The notes under the pieces: generated by a model
The model's database searches: none
The model's input: only the letters and a program-made list of their open reading frames with translations
What the model was told of the DNA's origin: nothing
From: CAZZBK01 sp964652155
Lineage (GTDB): Bacteria; Planctomycetota; Planctomycetia; Pirellulales; PNKZ01
Direction of reading: 5' to 3'
Assembly (NCBI GenBank): GCA_964652155.1
Contig: CAZZBK010000192.1
Coordinates: 1-8,885, forward strand
DNA: 8,885 nt
In this document: positions 1 through 6,663 of the stretch, piece by piece
Numbering within the stretch: the stretch's first letter is position 1
Layout: each line of letters begins with the position of its first letter
Program-made: the position numbers and the translations under genes

Positions 1-2
1 GC

Positions 3-1289
3 TCATGCGATGCGCTCCACGATCAGGGTGGGAGGTGCGATCGGCGCGTCGTCGATCGTCACGGCCTCGTTGGCCAACTGGAGAGCCGCGTCGCGGCCCC
101 GCTCATGGGCAAACAGCTTGAGCAGTGGTTGGCCTGCTTCGACACGATCGCCGAGCCGCGCAAGCATTTCGAGCCCAACGGTGAAGTCGATTTCGTCGCT
201 CACGCGGCTGCGGCCGCCGCCGAGCGCGGCGATGGCGCGACCGAGCCGCTGGGTGTCGAGCGCGGTGAGGTAGCCGGCCCGCGGCGCGGTGACGAGCGTC
301 TCGGGGGCCACGAGTAGCGGCGCGTCGGGGTTGCCCCCTTGAGCATGGCACATGGCGACGAATTTTTCCCAGGCGTGGCCTGAGTCGAGCTGAGCGGCGA
401 GGCGGCGCTGGGCTGCGTCGCGACTGGGCTCAAGGCCGACGGCCATGAGCAGTTCCGCTCCGAGTGCGAGCGCGAGTTCGCGTAGATCGGCCGGGCCGTG
501 GCCTTGCAGCGCGTCGTACGACTCTTGCAGTTCAACGGTGTGCCCCGCCTTGCGGCCGAGCGGCTGATTCATGTCGGTGAGCAGGGCGACGGTGGGGAGG
601 CCCAATTGCCGGCCGACGGTGACGAGCGATTGGGCCAATCGCCGCGCGTCGTCTTGAAGTTGCATGAAGGCGCCGCTCCCCCACTTCACGTCGAGCACGA
701 GCGCCGCGAGTCCCTCGGCAAGCTTTTTGCTCAGAATGCTCGCGGTGATCAGCGGGATGCTCTCGACCGTGGCCGTGACATCGCGGAGCGCGTAGAGACG
801 TTTGTCGGCGGGGACCAACTCGGCCGTCGCGCCGCACATGACGCAGCCGACTTGGTCGCAGATGCGCTGCATCTCGGCGGTCGAGAGTTGGGTGCGAAAG
901 CCGCGGATCGCTTCGAGCTTGTCGAGCGTGCCGCCGGTTGCGCCCAGCCCTCGGCCGCTGAGCATCGGCACGCGCACGCCGCAGCAGGCGAGCAACGGCG
1001 CGAGGATGATGGAGACCTTGTCGCCGACGCCGCCGGTCGAGTGTTTATCGACGCACGGCGCGCCGGCGTTCCACGTGAGCACCGCGCCGCTGTGCAGCAT
1101 GTGCTCGGTCAGGTCGGCCGTCTCGCGCTCATCGAGCCCGCGCAGAAACGCGGCCATCAGCCAGGCGGAGAGTTGATAGTCGGCAATGGAGCCGTCGGCC
1201 GCGCCACGGACAATGGCGCCAAGTTCGTCGCGCGTGTGTGCTGCGCCGTTGCGTTTGCGGCGGATGATCTCGCTCGGCGAATGAGACAT
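3..1289 (-). CDS. deoA: Thymidine / pyrimidine-nucleoside phosphorylase
   Basis: Cytoplasmic salvage enzyme that splits thymidine (or uridine) with phosphate into the free base and (deoxy)ribose-1-phosphate. The 428-aa product is close to the roughly 435-440 aa usual for the family and is complete. The phosphate-binding motif KHSTGGVGDK is at residues 82-91 and the family signature SGRGLGATGGTLDKLE at 111-126. The residues known as H85, R171, S186 and K190 in E. coli DeoA appear here as H83, R169, S184 and K188, so it should be active. A methionine (M109) sits just before the signature, at the place where, as I recall, uridine-accepting PyNP enzymes have lysine. That favours thymidine phosphorylase over Pdp, but specificity is an inference. 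The start fits the family N-terminus (EIIRRKRNG). There is no evident Shine-Dalgarno sequence. It lies 6 bp after the rhomboid gene and is probably co-transcribed with it. Confidence 0.93.
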   Translation of the reverse strand: MSHSPSEIIRRKRNGAAHTRDELGAIVRGAADGSIADYQLSAWLMAAFLRGLDERETADLTEHMLHSGAVLTWNAGAPCVDKHSTGGVGDKVSIILAPLLACCGVRVPMLSGRGLGATGGTLDKLEAIRGFRTQLSTAEMQRICDQVGCVMCGATAELVPADKRLYALRDVTATVESIPLITASILSKKLAEGLAALVLDVKWGSGAFMQLQDDARRLAQSLVTVGRQLGLPTVALLTDMNQPLGRKAGHTVELQESYDALQGHGPADLRELALALGAELLMAVGLEPSRDAAQRRLAAQLDSGHAWEKFVAMCHAQGGNPDAPLLVAPETLVTAPRAGYLTALDTQRLGRAIAALGGGRSRVSDEIDFTVGLEMLARLGDRVEAGQPLLKLFAHERGRDAALQLANEAVTIDDAPIAPPTLIVERIA

Positions 1290-1295
1290 GAGCGA

Positions 1296-2150
1296 TTACG
1301 GTTTGCGCTGTTGGTAGTGTCGGCTGGCTTGTTCGAGCGTGTTGCGTTCGGCGCGGGTCAGGCTGTCGGCCCCCTGCTCGCTCATTTTTTGCAAAATGCG
1401 GTCAACCTGCTCGGCGAGGTCCTCGGGAGTTTCGTTCTTGAACAGCTTGAGCTTGGGGCGGCGCAGTGACCAGCGACGCATGAACTTGCCCAGCGAGAGG
1501 TTGGCGAAGCTCCAACGGCGCGTGAAGTAAAGATAGGCGAAGGCCGCGCCAGCCAAGTGGGCCTCGTAGGCGACGGGGTCGCCATCGCGCTGGCCCCCGA
1601 GTGCTCCGAGCAGATCCATGCCAATGAACAGCAAGGCCATGCCCCAGGCGGGCATCGGAATGATGCCAAAGAGCGAGACCTGAGCGCGGGGAAAATGCAG
1701 GGCGAAGAGAATGACCACCGCGCTGACGCCCCCCGACGCGCCGTACACCGAGCCTTTCTGCCCGGTCAGCAGATGCACGAGCAACCATGCCAAACCGCTA
1801 AACACGATTGCGGCGAGATAAAATCGCGTGAACTCGTTGCGTCCGACCCGTTGCTCGACGTCCCGACCGAAAAAGAACAGGCCGATCATGTTGAACAGGA
1901 TGTGCCGGACGTCGGCGTGCAAGAAGCCGTAGGTTAGCAGTTGATAAGCATTCCAAGGATGCTGGAGTAAATCGCTTTGCAGTTCTAGGTAATCTTTCAA
2001 CCGTTCGCCAAAGAACAGCCAGTCGGCGAGGAAGACGGCGGCGGTGATGAAGATCACCTGGATGACGCGCGCCGGTTCGCCGGCTCGGCCGCCAGAGTAG
2101 CCCGAGTCAGCATCGTCGTCCCTGACGTAGTCGCGGTCGTAAAGGCCCAT
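1296..2150 (-). CDS. Rhomboid family intramembrane serine protease
   Basis: Polytopic membrane protease that cuts other membrane proteins within or near their transmembrane helices. The 284-aa protein shows a short acidic cytoplasmic N-terminus, then six likely membrane segments (about 29-47, 84-95, 108-127, 137-153, 168-184, 198-209). The catalytic dyad is visible: S139 in a GASG motif and H198 in AHLAGAAFAY. The conserved loop/helix-2 residues H78, H83 and N87 (the HxxxxHxxxN pattern of GlpG) are also present. A soluble tail of about 65 residues follows, with a motif (VDRILQKMSEQGADSLT) like the C-terminal helical domain seen on many Bacteroidetes and planctomycete rhomboids (DUF6576-like, recognised by eye). 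The substrate is unknown. The gene sits 69 bp after the 361-aa membrane protein gene and 6 bp before deoA. I see no clear promoter or Shine-Dalgarno sequence. Confidence 0.92.
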   Translation of the reverse strand: MGLYDRDYVRDDDADSGYSGGRAGEPARVIQVIFITAAVFLADWLFFGERLKDYLELQSDLLQHPWNAYQLLTYGFLHADVRHILFNMIGLFFFGRDVEQRVGRNEFTRFYLAAIVFSGLAWLLVHLLTGQKGSVYGASGGVSAVVILFALHFPRAQVSLFGIIPMPAWGMALLFIGMDLLGALGGQRDGDPVAYEAHLAGAAFAYLYFTRRWSFANLSLGKFMRRWSLRRPKLKLFKNETPEDLAEQVDRILQKMSEQGADSLTRAERNTLEQASRHYQQRKP

Positions 2151-2219
2151 GAACGTGGGGCGGTCCCAGGTAGGAAAGCGTAAAATAGCCGCGAGCGACG
2201 TCGTGTCGTTTCGGTTCGA

Positions 2220-3305
2220 TCAACGAGGACTTTGTACGGCGACGGCCGGCACGGCGCGTTTCATCGCGTCGAGTTGCGACTGCACGATCTCTTGGCCCAG
2301 CGCGCGATTCGCCTCGAACCGCGATTGGTTGTCTTTGGCCAGTTGTTGCACCTCGGCCATGAGCGCGTCGAGCGCCTTGGCCACCTCGTCACGCTGGGTG
2401 GTCGCGGTCGCCTTGTCGGTCATGAGCATGGCTTCCGTGGTCGCGCGGGCTTCGGCCTGCTTGGTGAGCCCCATCGTGGCATTGCGAAACGACTGGGCGT
2501 CGTTGGTAATCGCCACGAGGGCGTCGATCAACTCGGGCCGCTTGGCGCGCATCAGCCGGAAGAAGCCCACGTAGTCGCGGACATTCTTGAGCGATGGGGG
2601 CGCGTTCTCGTCAGCGGGGGGCGTCGCCGGAGCAGCCGGGTCGACAGGCTCGGCCGCGGCAACCGTGTGTCGATTGCTGGGCATGGTCTCGTGAATGAGC
2701 CAAAACGCCTGATTGTTCGAGGCGGCCACGGCCGCGGCGCTGGCTTGCAGCAATTGCATCTCGGAGGGCGAGAACGTGTCGGACGGAATCACGGTGATCG
2801 TTTGCGTCGGCGGATCGGCCTCGACCACGGTGACCGACGTCACGGCAAACTCGCCCAGGTAACGTCCGCCGTTGGCAAAGTCGCGGCTGTCGAACAGGTA
2901 CACGAACGACTTTTCGTTGACCGCCAATTCCACGGGAGCGTTGATCTGAATGGTGATGGGCTGCGCGGGATCGATGGCTCCGGGGGTGGCGCGCCACGTG
3001 CGGCCGCGCATGAATGCCCAGCGAGCGTTGGCTTGTCGTAGTTGCTTGAGCCCCACGCGCTCGTCGGGCGTGGCACCCGAGGTGGGCACCTCGTGCTCCG
3101 TGTCGTACAGCGCGTAGCGCAGTTTAGCACCACCGTCGCGCGTGAGCAGCAGTTCTTGTTCGACCTCGTCGGCCGATTTCTCCAACTGTTTGACCACGCG
3201 GGTCCAACTGTTGCGCGCCTCGAAGGCTCGGGCCGAGAGAAAGACCAGCAGCGGCGCGCCGATGATCAGACCGAGAATCGAAATCCATCGCACCAGAGCG
3301 ATCAT
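2220..3305 (-). CDS. Unrecognised single-pass membrane protein, coiled-coil C-terminus
   Basis: I do not recognise this 361-aa protein. Residues 7-25 form one strong transmembrane helix, probably an uncleaved anchor. Residues 26-57 are helical and charged, about 95-180 look like alternating beta strands (a possible extracytoplasmic domain), 214-238 form an Ala/Pro/Asp-rich linker, and 250-350 are helical and Ala/Gln/Lys-rich with coiled-coil character. The likely layout is a membrane anchor with the bulk outside the cytoplasm. The reading frame stays open upstream to 3434, but I chose the ATG at 3305 because it places the hydrophobic helix at the N-terminus in the normal way; the 43 residues before it are unlike a protein start. 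No Shine-Dalgarno sequence is visible. The rhomboid gene follows 69 bp downstream, so this protein could be a rhomboid partner or substrate, but only proximity supports that. Confidence 0.78.
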   Translation of the reverse strand: MIALVRWISILGLIIGAPLLVFLSARAFEARNSWTRVVKQLEKSADEVEQELLLTRDGGAKLRYALYDTEHEVPTSGATPDERVGLKQLRQANARWAFMRGRTWRATPGAIDPAQPITIQINAPVELAVNEKSFVYLFDSRDFANGGRYLGEFAVTSVTVVEADPPTQTITVIPSDTFSPSEMQLLQASAAAVAASNNQAFWLIHETMPSNRHTVAAAEPVDPAAPATPPADENAPPSLKNVRDYVGFFRLMRAKRPELIDALVAITNDAQSFRNATMGLTKQAEARATTEAMLMTDKATATTQRDEVAKALDALMAEVQQLAKDNQSRFEANRALGQEIVQSQLDAMKRAVPAVAVQSPR

Positions 3306-3390
3306 ATTGACGACACCCGAGGTTGTGTCATATCGACATTCAAGGTCGTTGCATGAAGACGAGAGCGATTGGAACCAAAACGCTACGGCC

Positions 3391-3412
3391 GGCGACCTTA
3401 CTAGAGGTCGCC
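3391..3412. repeat. 8-bp perfect hairpin upstream of membrane protein gene
   Basis: GGCGACCT (3391-3398) pairs exactly with AGGTCGCC (3405-3412) around a 6-nt loop, about 86 bp upstream of the ATG at 3305. No T-run follows on either strand, so it is not an obvious terminator. It could be an operator or a leader hairpin. Confidence 0.5.
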
Positions 3413-3477
3413 AGAAGAAGCACCCGAGTGACAATCGCCAATACTCGATCTTAGGCAGGTCGAGTCGCCGGTGTCAA

Positions 3478-3534
3478 ACGATTTACGCCCCGAAAAGCGG
3501 GGTCCGCGGGTCGAGCGGTGTGGGCGTAAGTCGT
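3478..3534. repeat. Interrupted 13-bp inverted repeat with inner hairpin
   Basis: ACGATTTACGCCC (3478-3490) is complementary to GGGCGTAAGTCGT (3522-3534) at 12 of 13 positions; the odd pair would be G-U in a plus-strand RNA and A-C in a minus-strand RNA. The 31-nt interior holds part of a second hairpin, CCCCG (3488-3492) with CGGGG (3498-3502), that would compete with the outer stem. No coding frame explains it. Confidence 0.5.
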
Positions 3535-3540
3535 TACTGG

Positions 3541-3590
3541 GCAATAAAATGTCACCCGGCCGTGGGGAGGAACGGTCCACGGCCGGGTGA
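3541..3590 (-). terminator. Rho-independent terminator of the PDZ gene
   Basis: A perfect 14-bp GC-rich stem, TCACCCGGCCGTGG (3552-3565) with CCACGGCCGGGTGA (3577-3590), encloses an 11-nt loop. Reading on the minus strand, the stem begins 23 bp after the PDZ stop codon and is followed directly by a T-rich tail, CATTTTATTGC. This is the strongest terminator in the window and marks the end of the sigma / anti-sigma / PDZ gene row. Confidence 0.78.
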
Positions 3591-3613
3591 ACGCGGTGAG
3601 CCGGTAGGATCGG

Positions 3614-4624
3614 CTACTTACTTTCATCGCTTCCATTCTCGCCTCGCAAGCGGCCTTCGAGCTTTTCGAGCCGTTCGAGGAGTTGTTCGAGTCGCTGTTC
3701 GACCCCCGGTGCCCCACGCAGCGATTCCCGTGCCCGCTCGAGGGTCTCTTTCAACTGCGGAGCCTTGGCGTTGTCTTTATCCGCCGACGGCTTGTCGCCC
3801 GGCGATTTTTCGCCCGACGGTTGCTTCTCGATGCGGGGCAACTTATTGAGCAGCGGGACGGCACCCAGCCAGGGGTTTCGACCGGCGTGTAGCTGCTGCG
3901 TCACATGCTTGCGAACTTCCGGAGGGAGCGTGTCGAGTTTGTCTTCGGTGGCTTCCCAGGTCTGATCCCCTTGCTTGACGATGACCTTGGCCGGCTGTTG
4001 ACCGCGACGCTCGACGATGATCGACATATCGTCGGGCAGCTTGGTGGCCCCCAGGCCGATCGCGCCAGTGCCTGGCGGCGGCGTGATGACCACGCCCGGG
4101 TTGACCAGCCGCACCTCATTGCCTTGCTGCAACAGTTTGAGCGCCTGTTCGAGCATTTGTGGATCGATCTTCATGCCGGCCCCGGGCGCGGCCAACTGTG
4201 GTGGCCAGTCGGGGCGCTTGACCGGCCGCACGACGGTCGAGTGTGGCTGACCCGCGCGCAGATACGTGAGCCGCAGTTCGCCTTCTTTGGCCGCCTGCAC
4301 GACCGCGATCAGGTCGCCGATCATCCCCAGCGGTTTATCGTTCGCCGTGAGCAGCAGATCGTACCGTTTCAGCCCGGCCGTGTTGGTCGGACTGTCGGCG
4401 ATCACTTCGTAGATGACCAGCCCTTGGTCCGCGGGCAACTTCAACTGAGCGCGGAGCGCGGCGTCGGCCGGGGCGCACTCGACCCCGATCCAGTAGTTGC
4501 CACCGGTCGGCGACAAATTGTGTTCGGCCGGGTTCGTAAAGAATGGGAACTGAGCCTGCACCGGTATGCTGAGCGTGCCGAGCACGAGCAGGCTGGCGAT
4601 GCAGAGGCGACGCGAAGTGTTCAT
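3614..4624 (-). CDS. Secreted PDZ-domain protein
   Basis: The 336-aa protein begins with a clear signal peptide (residues 1-24, hydrophobic core IASLLVLGTLSI, likely cleavage after VQA), so it is exported. A PDZ domain spans about 45-130: the ligand-binding loop GLVI is at 68-71, followed by the typical SPTNTAGLKRYDLLLTAND stretch (78-96). A second, mostly beta region follows, then a Lys/Pro/Asp-rich linker (about 262-288) and a charged coiled-coil tail (289-330). There is no protease domain, so it is probably a binding or scaffold protein that recognises peptide C-termini outside the cytoplasm. I chose the ATG at 4624 because it starts the signal peptide. The frame stays open to 4837, but that extension runs through a dispersed palindromic repeat. 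It lies downstream of the anti-sigma gene and may belong to the same regulon; the partner is unknown. Confidence 0.87.
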   Translation of the reverse strand: MNTSRRLCIASLLVLGTLSIPVQAQFPFFTNPAEHNLSPTGGNYWIGVECAPADAALRAQLKLPADQGLVIYEVIADSPTNTAGLKRYDLLLTANDKPLGMIGDLIAVVQAAKEGELRLTYLRAGQPHSTVVRPVKRPDWPPQLAAPGAGMKIDPQMLEQALKLLQQGNEVRLVNPGVVITPPPGTGAIGLGATKLPDDMSIIVERRGQQPAKVIVKQGDQTWEATEDKLDTLPPEVRKHVTQQLHAGRNPWLGAVPLLNKLPRIEKQPSGEKSPGDKPSADKDNAKAPQLKETLERARESLRGAPGVEQRLEQLLERLEKLEGRLRGENGSDESK

Positions 4625-4625
4625 A

Positions 4626-4648
4626 GTGTCACAATACCTGCGTGTCAC
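4626..4648. repeat. Direct repeat GTGTCAC x2 just upstream of PDZ gene
   Basis: GTGTCAC occurs at 4626-4632 and again at 4642-4648, 16 bp apart start to start, one base upstream of the PDZ start codon. It could be a binding site on one face of the helix, or chance. Confidence 0.25.
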
Positions 4649-4671
4649 GACGGCTGAGTGGTGCGAGCGTC

Positions 4672-4867
4672 TTATTGGTAGGTAATCTTTTCGATGGACT
4701 CGTCTGACCCCTCTCCCTTTGGGAGAGGATGTCGAACGCAGTGAGACAGGTGAGGGCTTGGTGGCTGTCGGCAGACCCTCATCCGGCCTTCGGCCACCTT
4801 CTCCCAAAGGGAGAAGGTTTTTTTCACCAACACTCAAACGCTCTCACTGCTTGTTGGTTTATTGGTA
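4672..4867. repeat. 9-bp direct repeat flanking a repeat-bearing segment
   Basis: TTATTGGTA is present at 4672-4680 and again at 4859-4867. The right copy includes the stop codon of the anti-sigma gene. The pair encloses 178 bp that include the palindromic repeat at 4707-4824, as expected for a target-site duplication of an inserted small element. No terminal inverted repeats are visible at the segment ends, so this is suggestive only. Confidence 0.3.
4707..4824. repeat. Dispersed palindromic repeat (LPLGEG-coding type)
   Basis: Two hairpins form the ends. The left one (4710-4728) is an 8-bp stem, CCTCTCCC with GGGAGAGG, around TTT. The right one (4797-4817) is a 9-bp stem, CCTTCTCCC with GGGAGAAGG, around AAA, followed by seven T on the plus strand. 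The two are inverted copies: TCTCCCTTTGGGAGA (4712-4726) is the exact complement of 4800-4814. TGAGGG (4751-4756) and CCCTCA (4776-4781) pair between them. Read as protein it gives LPLGEGGRRPDEG, a phrase I associate with spurious ORFs in dispersed repeats of many GC-rich genomes. The T-run points against the local genes, so it is not an obvious terminator for them. Confidence 0.72.
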
Positions 4868-5452
4868 ACTACGTCGACTCACGGGCTGTACGGCAATTTC
4901 GTCGAGCGGCAACACACCGCGGCGACCATCTTCTAACTCGAAGGGGACAAACCGCCGCTGCTGTCGCACCTGCGCCCCGAGGCTCTCGAGCATTTGCACC
5001 AGTTCAGGAGACAAGGCCGGCGGCAACTGGGCGAGCGCGGCTTCGTCGAGGCTGGCCGCCTCGTACAGCGGCACCGGTGCCGTGGGTTGGGCCGTCGACG
5101 ATGCGGGGTTCACGGCCAATTGATTGCGATTGCCAGGCGAGGTTCCCCACCACAGTCCGCAGCCAAAGGCCAGGAGCACGCTGGCGGCGGCGAGCAACGG
5201 TCGCCATGCGGTTTGTAACCGAGAAGCCTTGCGCACCGGCGGAGCGGCGACCGCCGTCATCTCGGCGGGCAACTCACGCAGCGCACTCGAGAAGCTTTGG
5301 GCTTCTAAAAATGCCAGCGCACAGCGTCGCCACAGCTCGGGCCGAGCGTCGAGCCGCAGCAGCACATCGCGCCGCGAGGCTTCGTCCAGTTCGCCGTCGA
5401 CCAGTGCGTCGAGCAGGTGTTGGTCATCGAATTCTAGCTGGGGGTCTCGCAT
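4859..5452 (-). CDS. Membrane anti-sigma factor-like protein
   Basis: A 197-aa protein with an acidic helical N-terminus (1-60; DDQHLLDALVDGELDEASRR resembles the opening helix of anti-sigma domains), one transmembrane helix (about 85-103, ending in GLWWG) and an extracytoplasmic tail of about 95 residues. The likely role is to hold the ECF sigma factor encoded immediately upstream at the membrane until a signal reaches the outer tail. There is no HxxxCxxC zinc motif, so it is not a ZAS-type anti-sigma. The ATG at 5452 is 6 bp after the sigma stop codon, which implies co-transcription and probably balanced expression. The function is inferred from architecture and gene order; sequence alone would not prove it. 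Its stop codon lies inside one copy of the 9-bp direct repeat. Confidence 0.82.
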   Translation of the reverse strand: MRDPQLEFDDQHLLDALVDGELDEASRRDVLLRLDARPELWRRCALAFLEAQSFSSALRELPAEMTAVAAPPVRKASRLQTAWRPLLAAASVLLAFGCGLWWGTSPGNRNQLAVNPASSTAQPTAPVPLYEAASLDEAALAQLPPALSPELVQMLESLGAQVRQQRRFVPFELEDGRRGVLPLDEIAVQPVSRRSYQ

Positions 5453-5458
5453 CGCAGT

Positions 5459-6040
5459 TCAACTCACGATTCTCAAGCCGGTCTCAGGGGCGCTCGACTC
5501 CGCCGTGCGACTCAACACATCACGCAATTTTTGTCGGGCGCGGAACAGCCGGGTTTCGACCGCGCTGTGACTGATGCCCAGGTGTTCGGCTATTTGTTGG
5601 TAGTTCCATTGCTCGGCGTACTTCAGCAGCAGCATCTCGGCATCGCGGGACGGCAACTGTTCGAGGGCCACGCGCACCATCTGCTGCCGCTCTTTCGAGA
5701 GCAGCCAGTGAAGCGGGTCGCTCTCGCGGTTGTCGTACTCGCGCGGCTGCCGTAGCTCGGCGTAGCGATCGATCCGTTTGCGTTGCCGACCGCATCGTCG
5801 GCGATACAACAAGACTTGCCGCACCGCGAGTCGATACAGCCAAGGGGCCGCCTTGGTCACATCGTCGAGCGGAGCGCTCTGGCGAACCGCCGCCAGGGCA
5901 ACTTCTTGCAGCACCTCGTCAACCGCCTCGCGATCCGTCAGCCGAGTCCACAACACCATGCGCAGCCAGCGATCGTGCTGGGCCAACAGCGCGGCCCAGT
6001 CGACGCGAGGCTCGGCCTGGTATCGGTCAGCAGCAGTCAT
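5459..6040 (-). CDS. ECF-type RNA polymerase sigma factor
   Basis: A 193-aa extracytoplasmic-function sigma factor. Region 2 spans about 17-85, with the core-binding stretch DEVLQEV (41-47) and the -10 recognition helix area APWLYRLAVRQVLLYRRR (65-82). Region 4 spans about 120-176, with LPSRDAEMLLLKY (129-141) and the -35 recognition helix-turn-helix YQQIAEHLGISHSAVETRL (147-165). No extra C-terminal domain is present. It should direct RNA polymerase to a small stress or envelope regulon, perhaps including its own promoter, under control of the anti-sigma-like protein 6 bp downstream. There is no Shine-Dalgarno sequence before the ATG at 6040. A hairpin (6060-6083) sits in the leader, and a TTGACT at 6124-6129 (minus strand) could be a -35 box, but no good -10 box follows at 16-18 bp. 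Confidence 0.93.
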   Translation of the reverse strand: MTAADRYQAEPRVDWAALLAQHDRWLRMVLWTRLTDREAVDEVLQEVALAAVRQSAPLDDVTKAAPWLYRLAVRQVLLYRRRCGRQRKRIDRYAELRQPREYDNRESDPLHWLLSKERQQMVRVALEQLPSRDAEMLLLKYAEQWNYQQIAEHLGISHSAVETRLFRARQKLRDVLSRTAESSAPETGLRIVS

Positions 6041-6059
6041 GTCAGGACGGATAGTTACC

Positions 6060-6083
6060 GCCGGGCCAAGAATCTTGCCCGGC
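6060..6083 (-). promoter_or_regulatory. Leader hairpin upstream of the ECF sigma gene
   Basis: GCCGGGC-C-AAG (6060-6070) pairs with CTTGCCCGGC (6074-6083): ten base pairs, one bulged C and a 3-nt loop. It ends 19 bp before the sigma ATG. A separate short palindrome CTTGCCGCAAG lies at 6107-6117. The hairpin could affect translation or be an operator; no T-run follows on either strand. Confidence 0.4.
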
Positions 6084-6167
6084 GCAGGAGAATTTCTTTA
6101 AGCATTCTTGCCGCAAGGAGATAAGTCAAGCCGCGGCGAAAATTGGAGAGAGGCCTGGACCGTGTAG

Positions 6168-6656
6168 TTACAAGACTGCTGCTTCTACCGGATCAATCCC
6201 AAGAACATTCGCAATCTCCGTAAACACGCCTAGCGAAAGCGGAAATTCCTTCTCGAGTTCTGAAAATGTCAGATTTGTTCCGGCGACATGGGCCACACCA
6301 TGCCGGTTCAGGACAATATTGTCGTAAGCAGCGTGAATCGGCATCCCCTCGACGGCATCCTTGAAAGCGTCCTTATAGCTTGGTGCAAAGTGGGCTAGGG
6401 CTCCTTTAATATCTCCGATATTGATACTCCTCAGTACATACTTCGTCACCGCCGAGCAAAAACTGATAATCTCAGCGTCTTTTGTTCGCGATGCGCGATG
6501 CGCAACTAGCTTTTTGAGCTTTTTTTCAAACTCGGCGTAGATTATGGCGAGCAAATAGCCAACAAGCATGCTTTCAATTTCTGTATTACGCGATCCAGTG
6601 GCGTCTAGGTGCGTTTTGCAAGTGGCCATTGCCTGATCGATGCGATTAAAGTCCAT
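6168..6656 (-). CDS. HEPN-domain protein, putative RNase partner of DUF262
   Basis: A 162-aa, mainly helical, soluble protein. It carries NRHGVAH at residues 117-123, which gives the R-x4-H motif (R118, H123) that is the catalytic signature of HEPN ribonucleases. The upstream helix VGYLLAIIYAEFEKKLKKLV (32-51) has the usual form of these families, and the motif is followed by TFSELEK, as in RiboL-PSP-HEPN and MAE_28990/MAE_18760-type members; the exact subfamily is assigned by eye. Such proteins typically act as toxins or effectors that cut RNA. I chose the ATG at 6656, preceded by GGAG at 6669-6672 (12-nt spacing). A TTG start at 6674 would consume that GGAG as coding sequence. It begins 7 bp after the DUF262 stop codon, so the pair is very likely one operon. 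It is AT-rich compared with the sigma operon. No terminator is visible before the sigma gene. Confidence 0.86.
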   Translation of the reverse strand: MDFNRIDQAMATCKTHLDATGSRNTEIESMLVGYLLAIIYAEFEKKLKKLVAHRASRTKDAEIISFCSAVTKYVLRSINIGDIKGALAHFAPSYKDAFKDAVEGMPIHAAYDNIVLNRHGVAHVAGTNLTFSELEKEFPLSLGVFTEIANVLGIDPVEAAVL

Positions 6657-6663
6657 TGGATGG

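Larger units (their letters stand above)
3306..3613. other. Gene-free intergenic stretch with inverted repeats
   Basis: About 308 bp without a convincing gene, between the PDZ gene (its 3' end) and the 361-aa membrane protein (its 5' end). It holds the terminator at 3541-3590, an interrupted inverted repeat at 3478-3534 and an 8-bp hairpin at 3391-3412, each listed separately. The promoter of the membrane protein gene should lie here on the minus strand, but I could not pick out convincing -35 and -10 boxes. Confidence 0.7.

Noticed and set aside
498..1469. 323-aa open frame on the plus strand
   Set aside because: It lies opposite deoA and the end of the rhomboid gene, is low in sequence complexity and Arg/Ala/Gly-rich, and has no family motif. 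It is a shadow of high-GC coding sequence.
2232..3041. 269-aa open frame on the plus strand
   Set aside because: Antisense to the 361-aa membrane protein, His/Arg/Gly-rich and without motifs; a mirror frame.
3306..3434. 43-residue N-terminal extension of the 361-aa protein
   Set aside because: The membrane helix fits a start at 3305, and the extension covers the hairpin and presumed promoter region.
3905..4657. 250-aa open frame on the plus strand
   Set aside because: Antisense to the PDZ gene, whose signal peptide and PDZ motifs show that the minus strand is coding.
4797..4824. Terminator for the sigma/anti-sigma operon
   Set aside because: The T-run follows the stem on the plus strand, whereas all local genes are on the minus strand.
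4625..4837. 71-residue N-terminal extension of the PDZ protein
   Set aside because: Translation of the dispersed repeat; the signal peptide starts at 4624.
4729..5574. 281-aa open frame on the plus strand
   Set aside because: Starts inside the palindromic repeat and then runs antisense to the anti-sigma gene; no recognisable domain.
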